A stretch of 9,575 bases of DNA from Paratissierella sp033809995 (GCA_033809995.1 JAPXKQ010000092.1:1-9575), one strand, 5' to 3'; shown: positions 1 through 6,835, counted from the stretch's first letter. Numbers and translations are program-made. Notes: generated by a model not told the origin, from the sequence alone.

Positions 1-5
1 GGCGG

Positions 6-23
6 TGTAAATAATTTTGTGTA
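6..23 (+). repeat. Left terminal inverted repeat of the IS256-family element
   Basis: TGTAAATAATTTTGTGTA is the exact reverse complement of 1609-1626. The bases just outside (GGCGG) do not match those outside the right copy, and similarity ends just inside. This marks the end of the element away from the transposase start. Confidence 0.85.
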
Positions 24-112
24 TTCTCATTCTTTGAGATAATAATTGGTATAAGAATACAAAGTAATATCATGTAGAATTTTGTTGATAGTTGACTTTC
101 AAGGGTCATTTG

Positions 113-154
113 ATTAAGTATATTATGCCTATAATTGGTAATAATATACTTAAT
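113..154. repeat. 14-bp perfect inverted repeat, AT-rich
   Basis: ATTAAGTATATTAT (113-126) is the exact reverse complement of 141-154, with a 14-base spacer. It could be a dimeric regulator site, a hairpin in RNA, or the remnant ends of a small element. Nothing in the window shows which. Confidence 0.55.
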
Positions 155-223
155 TCTTATTTAATAACAGGATAGGGCAATGCTGAGGAGCAACCTGAGC
201 GGTTATTAAATTTCTACACAGGA

Positions 224-257
224 ACGGATTGTTGACTGATTGACTATCCGTTTTTTT
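224..257 (+). terminator. Possible rho-independent terminator (plus strand)
   Basis: ACGGAT (224-229) pairs with ATCCGT (246-251) and is extended by a weaker inner stem with a CTGA loop. It is followed by seven T residues (251-257). A longer 11-bp pairing (219-229 with 258-268) uses the same left arm, so the two folds exclude each other. It would stop plus-strand transcription from the left, for example readthrough towards the transposase. No plus-strand gene feeding it is visible. Confidence 0.45.
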
Positions 258-316
258 ATCCGTTCCTGGAAGAACAAAGGCGATAAACCTCAGGGGTTTG
301 GGGACAGAGTCCCCAA

Positions 317-1530
317 TTATGCCCCTTTGTTCAAGACCTCAGCAAATAATATTTTCAATTGACTTATGACTAAATCCCAATTTGCATAAGTTCGTGTCCA
401 TTTCTTACTAACTCTTTCTGTTGCTAAATAAAGCATCTTCAACAAACTGTCATCGTTAGGGAATATTAGTCTTGTTTTTGTTACCTTTCTAAATTGACTG
501 TGGAGGCTTTCTATGCTATTAGTAGTGTACATGATTTTTCTGATGTAGTCTGGAAATGCCAGAAAGGTTATTAGATTATCCCAGTTATCTTCCCAGCTAT
601 TAATAGCATTAGGATATTTATTTCCCCATTTTTCTCTCATGCCTTGTAAGTTTTCATATGCTTCATCCTCATTTACAGCTCCATAAACTGTTTTTAAATC
701 TCTTGCAAATGCCTTTTTATCTTTGTAAGGTATATACTTCATGCTTGATCTAATTTGATGAATTATGCATCGTTGTATTTTGGCAAATGGACAGCACCGA
801 TTGCCTCTTTAAATCCATTAAGTCCATCTACACAAAATACTAGAACATCTTGAACTCCTCTATTTCTTAAGTCATTTAATACTGATAGCCAGAACTTACT
901 ACTTTCATTAGCTCCTATCCATATTCCAAGAACTTCTTTTTCACCATCCATATTTACACCTAATACTACATAAGCAGCCTTTACTACGATCTGTTTGTCT
1001 TCACGAACCTTATAATGTATGGCATCCATAAAAATAAATGAGTAAGTGCTTTCAAGTGGCCTATTTTGCCATTCTGTAACGATAGGTAGTATTCTATTGG
1101 TTATATTAGATACCATCTCAGCAGACAATTCAACATCATACAGATTCTTAATTTGCTCTGATATATCTCTAGTAGTCATTCCCGCAGCATAAAGAGCAGT
1201 AACCTTTTCTTCGATTCCATTTATATTCCTTTGATACTTCGGTACAATTTTAGGTTCAAATTCACCGTTTCTATCTCTAGGAATATCAATTTTTACTGGT
1301 CCTAATTCAGATTTAATAGTCTTACTTGAATATCCATTTCTTCTGTTTAGTGTATTTTTCTGTGATAAATCGTTCTTATCATAGCCAAGATGTGAATCCA
1401 TTTCGGCTTCTAATACTTCTTGCAATACATCTCTAAACATTTCCTTCATTGCATTTAGAATATCATCTGGGCTAGAAAAATTTTGTGCATTAACATAATC
1501 TCTCAATAACTCTTTAGAAACTTTCGACAT
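317..1530 (-). pseudogene. IS256-family transposase, frameshifted
   Basis: This is a DDE transposase of the IS256/Mutator family, which in intact form is a single protein of about 400 residues. The 5' part (763-1530, 255 codons) starts at an ATG behind AGGAGGAG. It holds the typical N-terminal block (MDSHLGY, then RNGY) and the first two acidic residues, Asp169 in FMDAIHY and Asp235 in CVDGLNGF. Reading ends at TAA just after LPKYNDA. In the other frame, upstream of the Met at 742, the expected continuation IQRCIIHQIRSS is present, then the C-terminal part with the catalytic Glu in TTNSIESL. Family members usually read PK-x-E-I/V-QRC here, so the simplest cause is loss of about 7 bases near 775-785. 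The two parts are one broken gene. The element would need transposase supplied from another copy. Confidence 0.9.
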
Positions 1531-1608
1531 AAAAATACTCCTCCTTGTAATTATTGGTTTATTTATCTATTCCAATTATTAACAAAGAAGAGTACTATTT
1601 ATACAGTT

Positions 1609-1626
1609 TACACAAAATTATTTACA
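1609..1626 (-). repeat. Right terminal inverted repeat of the IS256-family element
   Basis: TACACAAAATTATTTACA is the exact reverse complement of 6-23. It lies on the transposase-start side. The TAG stop of the adjacent metallopeptidase gene (1631-1633) begins four bases outside it. Confidence 0.85.
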
Positions 1627-1630
1627 GGCT

Positions 1631-2209
1631 CTAGTCCATACTTTCTTTGGGTTTATATTTATAATTATTTGACTCATCACCCTCTACTAACCATATTACA
1701 TCATGATGTTTTTTTGAACTTTTAAATGGCAGCTTTATATCTTTACCTAAATCTATATAGTAATTGCCATCACACGCATATAAGGCTAATAAATATTCCT
1801 CTAGTTCCACCCCATTTAATACACAAAAGATTAAATCCTCCTTACAATCTAATGTCATCCTTACTTCCCTATGGGGTATCTCTTCTATTTCATCAAAAAA
1901 CTCTTCCAAGATTCTTTTATGTTTGTTTACATTAGGAAATAAATCTTCCTTCTTCCTAAAATCCTTATTGTGTTCTTTATATTTTTGGTGTAGATATTCA
2001 TGGTATATTACAGATTTTAGGGTCTCTATACCTATTTTTTCATCATTAAGGAAGGTAGTAATTTCTATTACATTATCCCAGTATCTATACTCTCCAAAAG
2101 AATAAAAACGGTAAAAATTTGACCATCTAATATTGGGTTTTATATATTCCTTGTTATCTCCATATTCTTTAATTACTTCATCTAATAAAACTTCTAGATT
2201 ATAGGTCAT
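1631..2209 (-). CDS. Small HEXXH zinc metallopeptidase-like protein
   Basis: This 192-residue protein carries a zincin motif, HEYLH at residues 70-74, with a likely third ligand His80 in the segment KEHNKDFR. The pattern of a hydrophobic helix with HExxH and a second His a few residues later recalls minimal gluzincins of the SprT/YgjP/WLM type. The exact family and substrate are unknown. There is no signal peptide, so a cytoplasmic location is likely. Its ATG lies inside the last codons of the upstream 347-residue gene (11-bp overlap) and has only a weak binding site, which suggests translational coupling. The C-terminal third (about 120-192) shows no motif I recognise. The IS element begins four bases after the stop codon. 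The protein end looks natural, but a C-terminal truncation cannot be ruled out from this window alone. Confidence 0.75.
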   Translation of the reverse strand: MTYNLEVLLDEVIKEYGDNKEYIKPNIRWSNFYRFYSFGEYRYWDNVIEITTFLNDEKIGIETLKSVIYHEYLHQKYKEHNKDFRKKEDLFPNVNKHKRILEEFFDEIEEIPHREVRMTLDCKEDLIFCVLNGVELEEYLLALYACDGNYYIDLGKDIKLPFKSSKKHHDVIWLVEGDESNNYKYKPKESMD

Positions 2210-3242
2210 CTCTTATCAAGGCTCCATTTTTTTCTGGTACAGAGTTAATGTCTATATTATTTATCTTAGAGAAATATAATAAAAATTCCTCTGCTAACTC
2301 TTCATCTTCTGTACCTTTTTTTAATAATGCTAGATCCCTTAGTATTTGTATAGCCTGTTCATTTTCAAAGTACCTATGTAATCCTGAACTCCACCTAGCC
2401 ACTTCAGGTTGATTTTCATTTGCATGGTAAGCCCAGAATAGCATTTTTTCTACTTCCTTTGGTGATAGCTTAATCTTATATTTGGATTTAGTAGATACAT
2501 ACCCTTCCTCAAAATTATCTCCTTCATAATTTTCATCCACAAGGAATACTCCAAATATAAATCTATCTCTTTCACTAGAATTTGGTAATCTTGTAGTTAG
2601 AACACATAAGCTGTTATTTTGCACCTTATTCAACTTCATAGGTTGTCCTGCTCTATCTCCCTTTTGGACTATTCCAGCCATTGCCTTCCATTCCCTTAAC
2701 ATCTGGCTTTCATAACAAACATATCTTCCATCATTATGAATACTATCTAATTCAAAGCGAGAGATTTCTCCCTTTAAGTAAGATAAGCAATCACATTCTT
2801 CTGAAGAACACCAGGTTCTTTGTTCTATCTCTATGTTGTTTTTAATAATCTCATCACTACAAACTCCATTAAAACCCATTTCTTTATTAGACTTACCACC
2901 ATCACAATAATTGCATTTAAAAGCAATGTTTTCTCTTGGATAAACTTTTATTTTTCTTTCTATTTTCTCATCTTTTGGGGAAACTATTTTTAGATTTTCT
3001 TTTTCTTTCCTGGATATTTCTTGCTTCTTCTCATCTTCTAATCTTTTTATTGCTTCAATCTCTTCTTTGATTTTATTATTAATATCTGTATCTTCTGTAG
3101 TTAAATATCCACCGAAAGCATTAGGGGATATAAACTTCTTTTCATCATTGCAAAATTTAACGGTTATATATGAATTCTCTTTAGCTATAATAATTCCATC
3201 TCCAAATATCTTATGGCTTACCTTCATATTTATTAAGTCCAT
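2199..3242 (-). CDS. Conserved hypothetical protein: Tudor-like N-terminus plus cysteine-rich region
   Basis: This is a 347-residue protein of unknown function. Residues about 6-45 (KVSHKIFGDGIII...VKF) match the short Tudor-like fold seen at the C-terminus of UvrD/PcrA helicases, pattern VxHxxFGxGxV. A charged, probably coiled-coil linker follows (about 52-100). Next is a cysteine-rich block, with Cys110 and Cys113 in FKCNYC, then Cys128, Cys145, Cys150 and Cys152, probably binding metal. The C-terminal domain (about 170-325) has conserved-looking segments such as CYESQMLREWKAMAG and ENQPEVARWSSGLHRYF. I know this layout from clostridial hypothetical proteins but not with a tested role. The start is backed by AGGAGG at a good distance. 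The gene overlaps the downstream metallopeptidase gene, so the pair is probably co-translated. Confidence 0.8.
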   Translation of the reverse strand: MDLINMKVSHKIFGDGIIIAKENSYITVKFCNDEKKFISPNAFGGYLTTEDTDINNKIKEEIEAIKRLEDEKKQEISRKEKENLKIVSPKDEKIERKIKVYPRENIAFKCNYCDGGKSNKEMGFNGVCSDEIIKNNIEIEQRTWCSSEECDCLSYLKGEISRFELDSIHNDGRYVCYESQMLREWKAMAGIVQKGDRAGQPMKLNKVQNNSLCVLTTRLPNSSERDRFIFGVFLVDENYEGDNFEEGYVSTKSKYKIKLSPKEVEKMLFWAYHANENQPEVARWSSGLHRYFENEQAIQILRDLALLKKGTEDEELAEEFLLYFSKINNIDINSVPEKNGALIRDDL

Positions 3243-3342
3243 TAAAGTGTTCCTCCTTTAATCTTCTATCTAATGTTGGATATCCACCTAGCTCTTTAAC
3301 ATTAAATGCATTTTCTAATGGTAATCGTAAATAATATGTCAT
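3211..3342 (-). pseudogene. Truncated tyrosine phosphatase-like 5' fragment
   Basis: A 43-codon reading frame begins at an ATG behind GGAAGGAG. Its first ~23 residues include LPLENAFNVKELGGYPT. This matches the N-terminus of bacterial tyrosine phosphatases of the IphP/Y_phosphatase3 type, where the segment reads about N-(F/V)-R-(D/E)-LGGY. After about residue 25 the similarity stops. The frame runs across the ribosome binding site and start of the 347-residue gene and ends in TAA inside it. No catalytic CX5R loop is present. The likely reading is that an intact phosphatase gene was cut here when the leftward gene pair arrived. The alternative is that the 43-residue peptide is made and only its expression matters, as a leader for the next gene. 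Confidence 0.6.
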
Positions 3343-3497
3343 CTTTCTTTACTCCTTCCATTTTCTTTATACTTCTATTTATATTATTCCTACTCTAGAC
3401 TTGCAGACCTATCTACCATAGTCCACCTATAATCTATCAAGCTTTCCTTCTAATCCCAGGTTTCATATTCTTCTGATTTTCTTCTTGATTTTTGCTT
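3343..3497 (-). pseudogene. Decayed fragment related to the 510-residue gene
   Basis: No intact gene lies between the 428-residue gene and the phosphatase-like fragment. Positions 3443-3490 match 5910-5957, inside the 510-residue gene, at 41 of 48 bases without gaps on the same strand. Translated, the fragment reads SEEYETWD, then a TAG stop, then KESL. The intact gene has SEEYVTWDYKESL at residues 294-306. The stop replaces a tyrosine codon, so this is a dead piece of a related gene. The similarity fades at both ends, so the true limits of the remnant are unclear. It stands directly after the stop codon of the 428-residue gene. Confidence 0.6.
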
Positions 3498-4784
3498 TTA
3501 TTTTGCTTTGCTTTCAGGTAAATAATATATTCTCCCATCCTTAGCTATTAGCTGAACATCCTCAGCGTATAAATCACTTGTATCGTAATGATGTATTTCT
3601 TCGTGAACAGCAGACTGTGTTGCAATCAAATTTACAGTATTTTGTTTTATTGCTTTATATTTAAGTTCATCTTTGAAAAGGCTTGGAATGAAGTGTAAAG
3701 CCCCATCTAAACCATCTCTTTTTCTTCTTCTTTCTTCAGTGTCAATGTTCAGACGCATCGTGGTGTCCTTATGCCAATTAGTAAGCCTTTCCTTGGTATC
3801 TATAGCCTGCTGAGTATAAGTTGGGAGAAGTGCCACACATTGTTCCCTTGAAACCCTGCCAAGATGTAGAGCATATCTAAGCTCTGAAATCTTATATAGC
3901 ACTTCAAGCAATGACTTCTGATACATATACCATTTTTGTATCTCTTCTAAATCCTTTTCGTATGCAGTATAATCAAGGTCTTTCTTTTTTGTATATCCAG
4001 CAAGTGTCAAGTTAGCCTGTCCTAGAAGTTGAGTGCCTTTTTCTTCGAGACTATCAAGTTGAGCAATTTTACTGAGTCTCAATTCATTATTTTCAAGAAT
4101 TTCAACTTGGAAATCCGCTATCTTTTTAATATGAGCAAGGAGTGAAAAAACCTTGCTACGATACTCATTATCCTGAAAATCTGAAATCTTAGATATGCCC
4201 TCGCTAATTTCTCCGAGTTCAGCATTAATCTGTGTCATATAATACTGACCTACAACCATTGAGGCAACTCCCATAACAGCAGCAGTGGTATTTGCTACAA
4301 CTGCTGTTCCTTTTTGTGCTTCAACAGCTACTAGGTTTGCATGACCTTTAATCCCATCTGTACCATGATAAATACCGCGAACAGCATTTTCCATAGCTTT
4401 CGAATCTGTCAACTTCGTACCTACAGGAATTATTGCTCTATATAATACTTCCCCATTGGCTTGTGCTGCCTGGGCTGCATTGTGAGCCACATTCCCCACC
4501 TGTGCTAAACCAGGCACTAGATTATTTACATGAGCTAATACTTTGCTATCTGTAATTTCAACAAGCTTGTTCTCGTCAATAATTTCCTCTGCAGGAAGCA
4601 TTTCCATTTGGATAACTAATTCATTTTGTATATTTTCCGTAGTAAATTCCAGCTCGCTTTTTTCCCCATTAGGATTATCAGTTATGCTAAGTACAACACC
4701 TTGACTCCTTTTAAATTTCAGGACTAATACAATACAAATCACAATTATAACAATCATAAAAATGATAACACCTATATACTTCAT
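3498..4784 (-). CDS. Membrane-anchored protein with central hydrophobic segment and coiled-coil-like helices
   Basis: This 428-residue protein has no family I can name. Residues 4-22 form a strong transmembrane helix, followed by a basic KFKR, so most of the protein is probably cytoplasmic. A region rich in Ala, Gly and Val follows (about 90-180), ending in a second hydrophobic, small-residue stretch (161-180, TAVVANTTAAVMGVASMVVG) that could be a buried or membrane-inserting hairpin. Residues about 185-350 are long, charged helices likely to form coiled coils. The tail has an HHYDTSDLY segment and ends in a short beta-like strand. The gene follows the GIY-YIG-like gene after 23 bp and has an AGGGGG binding site. 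Its base use looks less AT-biased than its neighbours, which may mean a separate origin. In a defence setting it could be a membrane effector. That is inference only. Confidence 0.75.
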   Translation of the reverse strand: MKYIGVIIFMIVIIVICIVLVLKFKRSQGVVLSITDNPNGEKSELEFTTENIQNELVIQMEMLPAEEIIDENKLVEITDSKVLAHVNNLVPGLAQVGNVAHNAAQAAQANGEVLYRAIIPVGTKLTDSKAMENAVRGIYHGTDGIKGHANLVAVEAQKGTAVVANTTAAVMGVASMVVGQYYMTQINAELGEISEGISKISDFQDNEYRSKVFSLLAHIKKIADFQVEILENNELRLSKIAQLDSLEEKGTQLLGQANLTLAGYTKKKDLDYTAYEKDLEEIQKWYMYQKSLLEVLYKISELRYALHLGRVSREQCVALLPTYTQQAIDTKERLTNWHKDTTMRLNIDTEERRRKRDGLDGALHFIPSLFKDELKYKAIKQNTVNLIATQSAVHEEIHHYDTSDLYAEDVQLIAKDGRIYYLPESKAK

Positions 4785-4807
4785 ATATTATCACGCCCCC
4801 TACCATT

Positions 4808-5272
4808 CTATCTTTGACTTATAACCCCTTCATATACAGGCTCATATTTATAATGCAGTGCAGCTTCTATAAGTTCCAATGCAAATATTCCTAAATCAGT
4901 GTCAAATAATATATCAACCCTATGACAATTCTCCTTTATCCAGTCCCCAATATTAGATTCCGAGATACTTTTATTATCAATTGTTCTATCCGATAAAATA
5001 GAAGCTGCTAATGTACTTCTAGCTGATTTAGGATTATAATGTTGACTATAAAATCTAGCATTACTTTTTGGACTGGCTTTGCCAATCTTTAAAAACTTAT
5101 TATCATATAAAAACATATATATACCCATTTTCCCTTTTGGAAGGTATGTTGGTTTATGTGGAAGACCCAAATCTACTATTTCAAATTTATCCGCACTTAT
5201 AGGCTTACCTAAAATGGAAGATAACTCTAGAATAATCTCTGCTAAATCTTTATTTAATGCTTTAATGTCCAT
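4808..5272 (-). CDS. GIY-YIG-like putative nuclease
   Basis: Counting from the preferred start (154 residues), the core runs MGIYMF (49-54), then FLKIGKA (60-66), Arg73 in NARFYSQHY, and a late helix with Glu133/Glu136 followed by YEPVYEG (143-149). This order (GIY, x-IG, Arg, His/Tyr, Glu, closing strand) matches the GIY-YIG nuclease superfamily, whose members cut or nick DNA using the Tyr, Arg and Glu residues. The second motif is KIG instead of YIG, so the assignment is likely rather than certain. No DNA-binding domain is attached, apart from an N-terminal helical part of about 30 residues. An ATG 15 bases upstream (5287) is less likely: GGAGG overlaps it and sits 8 bases before the ATG at 5272. 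The gene lies 17 bp after the 510-residue gene, probably in one transcript. Confidence 0.7.
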   Translation of the reverse strand: MDIKALNKDLAEIILELSSILGKPISADKFEIVDLGLPHKPTYLPKGKMGIYMFLYDNKFLKIGKASPKSNARFYSQHYNPKSARSTLAASILSDRTIDNKSISESNIGDWIKENCHRVDILFDTDLGIFALELIEAALHYKYEPVYEGVISQR

Positions 5273-5280
5273 AATTTTAT

Positions 5281-5285
5281 CCTCC
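5281..5285 (-). promoter_or_regulatory. Ribosome binding site deciding the GIY-YIG-like start
   Basis: GGAGG on the minus strand lies 8 bases before the ATG at 5272. It forms part of the upstream in-frame ATG context (ATGGAGG), so that upstream ATG has no usable binding site of its own. Confidence 0.65.
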
Positions 5286-5289
5286 ATAA

Positions 5290-6822
5290 CTATGATTGGC
5301 TATCAAAATCTTCATCAGTATATTTTCTGACTATCTTCTTCGTTTTATTAATAGGCAAAGGAACTTTCTCCTTCTGAAAATACTCTATCTTTACAACCTT
5401 TACCATAGCTAGATTATTATCTTTCCCAACAGGAACCATAACTAGATCGCCAACTTCGATACTATCATCATCTGTTAAATAGTAATAAGTTTTATAACTA
5501 TCGTCAAAAGTAACGCTGCAATATATGTATTCACCTTTTCGTCTTTTTATCAAATTATAAATAGATGGATCAAGTATTTCCCCTAGCCCATAAAATAATA
5601 TAAAATCTAAAACAGTCTCTGCAAAGTCTTCCCAATCTTCAGGCAGTCCTTTTTTGTCAAATGTTCCTATGATTATTCGCTGCCCATCTTTTTCTAGTTC
5701 TATAGTAATTTTATAGCCTTTTATTTCCCTTGGATTTTCAATAACATCTGAAGGATTTCCCTCAATATATTCAAACAAACTATCTCCATCTAAATCATCA
5801 AGAAGATCCTCTACTCCTCCCTGAACTTGAAATTTTCTTGAAACAATGCATCCAGACCCGATATTTTGTATATGTTCAATGGTTTCAGTCTTCCTATCAA
5901 TTGTTAAACTCTCCTTGTAATCCCAAGTTACATATTCTTCTGATTCACTTATTGATTCTTTGGGTTTTATTTTTGTTACTCTATGATATTCAATAATGAT
6001 TTTATTCACCTTATCCGGCTTATTGTTCCCATCAAATACATATAAATTTTTTATACCTATTTCATCACGAATTAGATCAGATAAGTCTATGCCATCAATT
6101 TCAAAATCTGCACAAAGGGAACCTCTGAAGTGGTAGCTCTCTCCATCTGTATTGATTATCTCCATGTTCCAATCGCCAATATCTGTCGCAAAGATTTCAA
6201 TGTATTCATTACTGAAATATTCACCTACTGCATTTAATATTTTTTCAGCTACTGGCTTTCCTATATTAAACTCTTTGCTTCTTCCTTTTTCACATTTTTC
6301 CATTCCATATCCAAAGTTAAGGGATGAAAATTTTACTTGTCCTTCAGAACTAATTGTTAGGTGTTGTTCTACTTCATCTGTAGGCTCTGGACATGGGCCA
6401 TAGCAAATATTACTAGATACAATGTGAATAGTCTTTGGTATACCTTTAAATATAAAGGGCCTTTCAGCAGATAATATAACCAATTGATTTAAGGCTAAAA
6501 TAAACCAAGAGCGATTTTTAAGCTCTAAAATTTCTTCTCCATCGTATGCCCAATGATTGAAATATCTCCATCTTGAATAAATAGCAGAGCCTAGAAGTTC
6601 AATATCATTTATATAATCTATAATTTTCTTAAGTTCTTCATAATTATTAACGGCATTACCATATCTTTTAGAAAATGCCTCTCCACTGTCCATTTCAAAT
6701 CCAAGTGCATCACAATCATCTGCCAGGTAATGGTCTACTAATTCTATATAATCAATTTGTTGATTCCTAAATTTATCAAGCCATTTTACTGCAAAATTAT
6801 GAACTTCTTTCATATCTTTCAA
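5290..6822 (-). CDS. Conserved hypothetical protein, 510 residues, multi-domain
   Basis: I do not recognise a named family. The N-terminal third (1-120) is mostly helical and rich in aromatic residues. The middle (about 125-280) looks like alternating strands, with a CYGPCPEPTDE segment (140-150). Residues 290-330 contain the SEEYVTWDYKESLTIDR segment, of which a dead copy exists at 3443-3490. Residues 365-425 form another alpha/beta unit (GYKITIELEKDGQ...WEDFAETVLDFI). The C-terminal 75 residues look like a small beta-barrel, with YYYLTDDDSIEVGDLVMVPVGKDN and then KTKKIVRKYTDEDFD, a layout I associate with clostridial hypothetical proteins. The start is probably TTG: GGGGGTGAG ends 4 bases before it, whereas the next in-frame ATG (6813) is 15 bases from the GGGGGTG core. 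It lies 35 bp after the DUF262 gene. No membrane segment is visible. Confidence 0.75.
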   Translation of the reverse strand: MKDMKEVHNFAVKWLDKFRNQQIDYIELVDHYLADDCDALGFEMDSGEAFSKRYGNAVNNYEELKKIIDYINDIELLGSAIYSRWRYFNHWAYDGEEILELKNRSWFILALNQLVILSAERPFIFKGIPKTIHIVSSNICYGPCPEPTDEVEQHLTISSEGQVKFSSLNFGYGMEKCEKGRSKEFNIGKPVAEKILNAVGEYFSNEYIEIFATDIGDWNMEIINTDGESYHFRGSLCADFEIDGIDLSDLIRDEIGIKNLYVFDGNNKPDKVNKIIIEYHRVTKIKPKESISESEEYVTWDYKESLTIDRKTETIEHIQNIGSGCIVSRKFQVQGGVEDLLDDLDGDSLFEYIEGNPSDVIENPREIKGYKITIELEKDGQRIIIGTFDKKGLPEDWEDFAETVLDFILFYGLGEILDPSIYNLIKRRKGEYIYCSVTFDDSYKTYYYLTDDDSIEVGDLVMVPVGKDNNLAMVKVVKIEYFQKEKVPLPINKTKKIVRKYTDEDFDSQS

Positions 6823-6826
6823 TCAT

Positions 6827-6835
6827 CTCACCCCC
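6827..6835 (-). promoter_or_regulatory. Ribosome binding site favouring a TTG start
   Basis: The minus strand reads GGGGGTGAG here. From the GGGGGTG core there are 6 bases to the TTG at 6822, which is good spacing, and 15 to the in-frame ATG at 6813, which is poor spacing. An out-of-frame ATG at 6826 is ignored because it opens no long frame. Confidence 0.55.

Larger units (their letters stand above)
24..316. other. Structured non-coding tail of the IS element
   Basis: No gene is visible in this stretch. It contains a chain of inverted repeats: 20-27 with 54-61; a 14-bp perfect pair 113-126 with 141-154; a 10-bp perfect pair 159-168 with 202-211, enclosing an imperfect 7-bp stem (182-188 with 194-200); an 11-bp perfect pair 219-229 with 258-268; a 9-bp pair 272-280 with 324-332 that enters the last transposase codons; and an 8-bp stem with a 3-base loop at 298-305/309-316, directly after the stop codon. 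Such density is not needed for a simple IS end. It could be a structured RNA, a set of protein-binding sites, or a small inserted element. I cannot assign a known family. Confidence 0.5.
6..1626 (-). mobile_element. IS256-family insertion sequence with a decayed transposase
   Basis: The element is bounded by perfect 18-bp inverted repeats at 6-23 and 1609-1626 (TGTAAATAATTTTGTGTA reading inwards). It encloses a transposase of the IS256 (Mutator-like DDE) family on the minus strand. The right repeat lies about 80 bp before the transposase start, as expected. The left repeat lies about 290 bp beyond the stop codon, much further than I expect for this family, and that extra DNA is rich in inverted repeats. 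The transposase is frameshifted, so the copy probably cannot move by itself. The right end stops 4 bp from the stop codon of the neighbouring metallopeptidase gene. The family normally makes an 8-9 bp target duplication. The left flank has only five bases in the window, so this cannot be tested. Confidence 0.85.

Noticed and set aside
298..316. Rho-independent terminator directly after the transposase stop on the minus strand
   Set aside because: The hairpin is good, but on the minus strand it is followed by ACCCCTGAGG instead of a T-run.
763..790. Programmed ribosomal frameshift in the transposase
   Set aside because: IS256-family transposases are normally made from one frame, and the site CCAAAAT is not a strong slippery heptamer. 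About two residues are also missing against the usual motif, which fits a small deletion.
1627..1635. Target site duplication flanking the IS element
   Set aside because: Only five bases lie outside the left repeat in this window, and they do not match the right flank, so no duplication can be shown or excluded.
1726..3261. Plus-strand reading frames of 60-115 codons within the minus-strand genes
   Set aside because: They lie inside well-supported genes, have no convincing binding sites or protein motifs, and are rich in the residues expected from reading the opposite strand.
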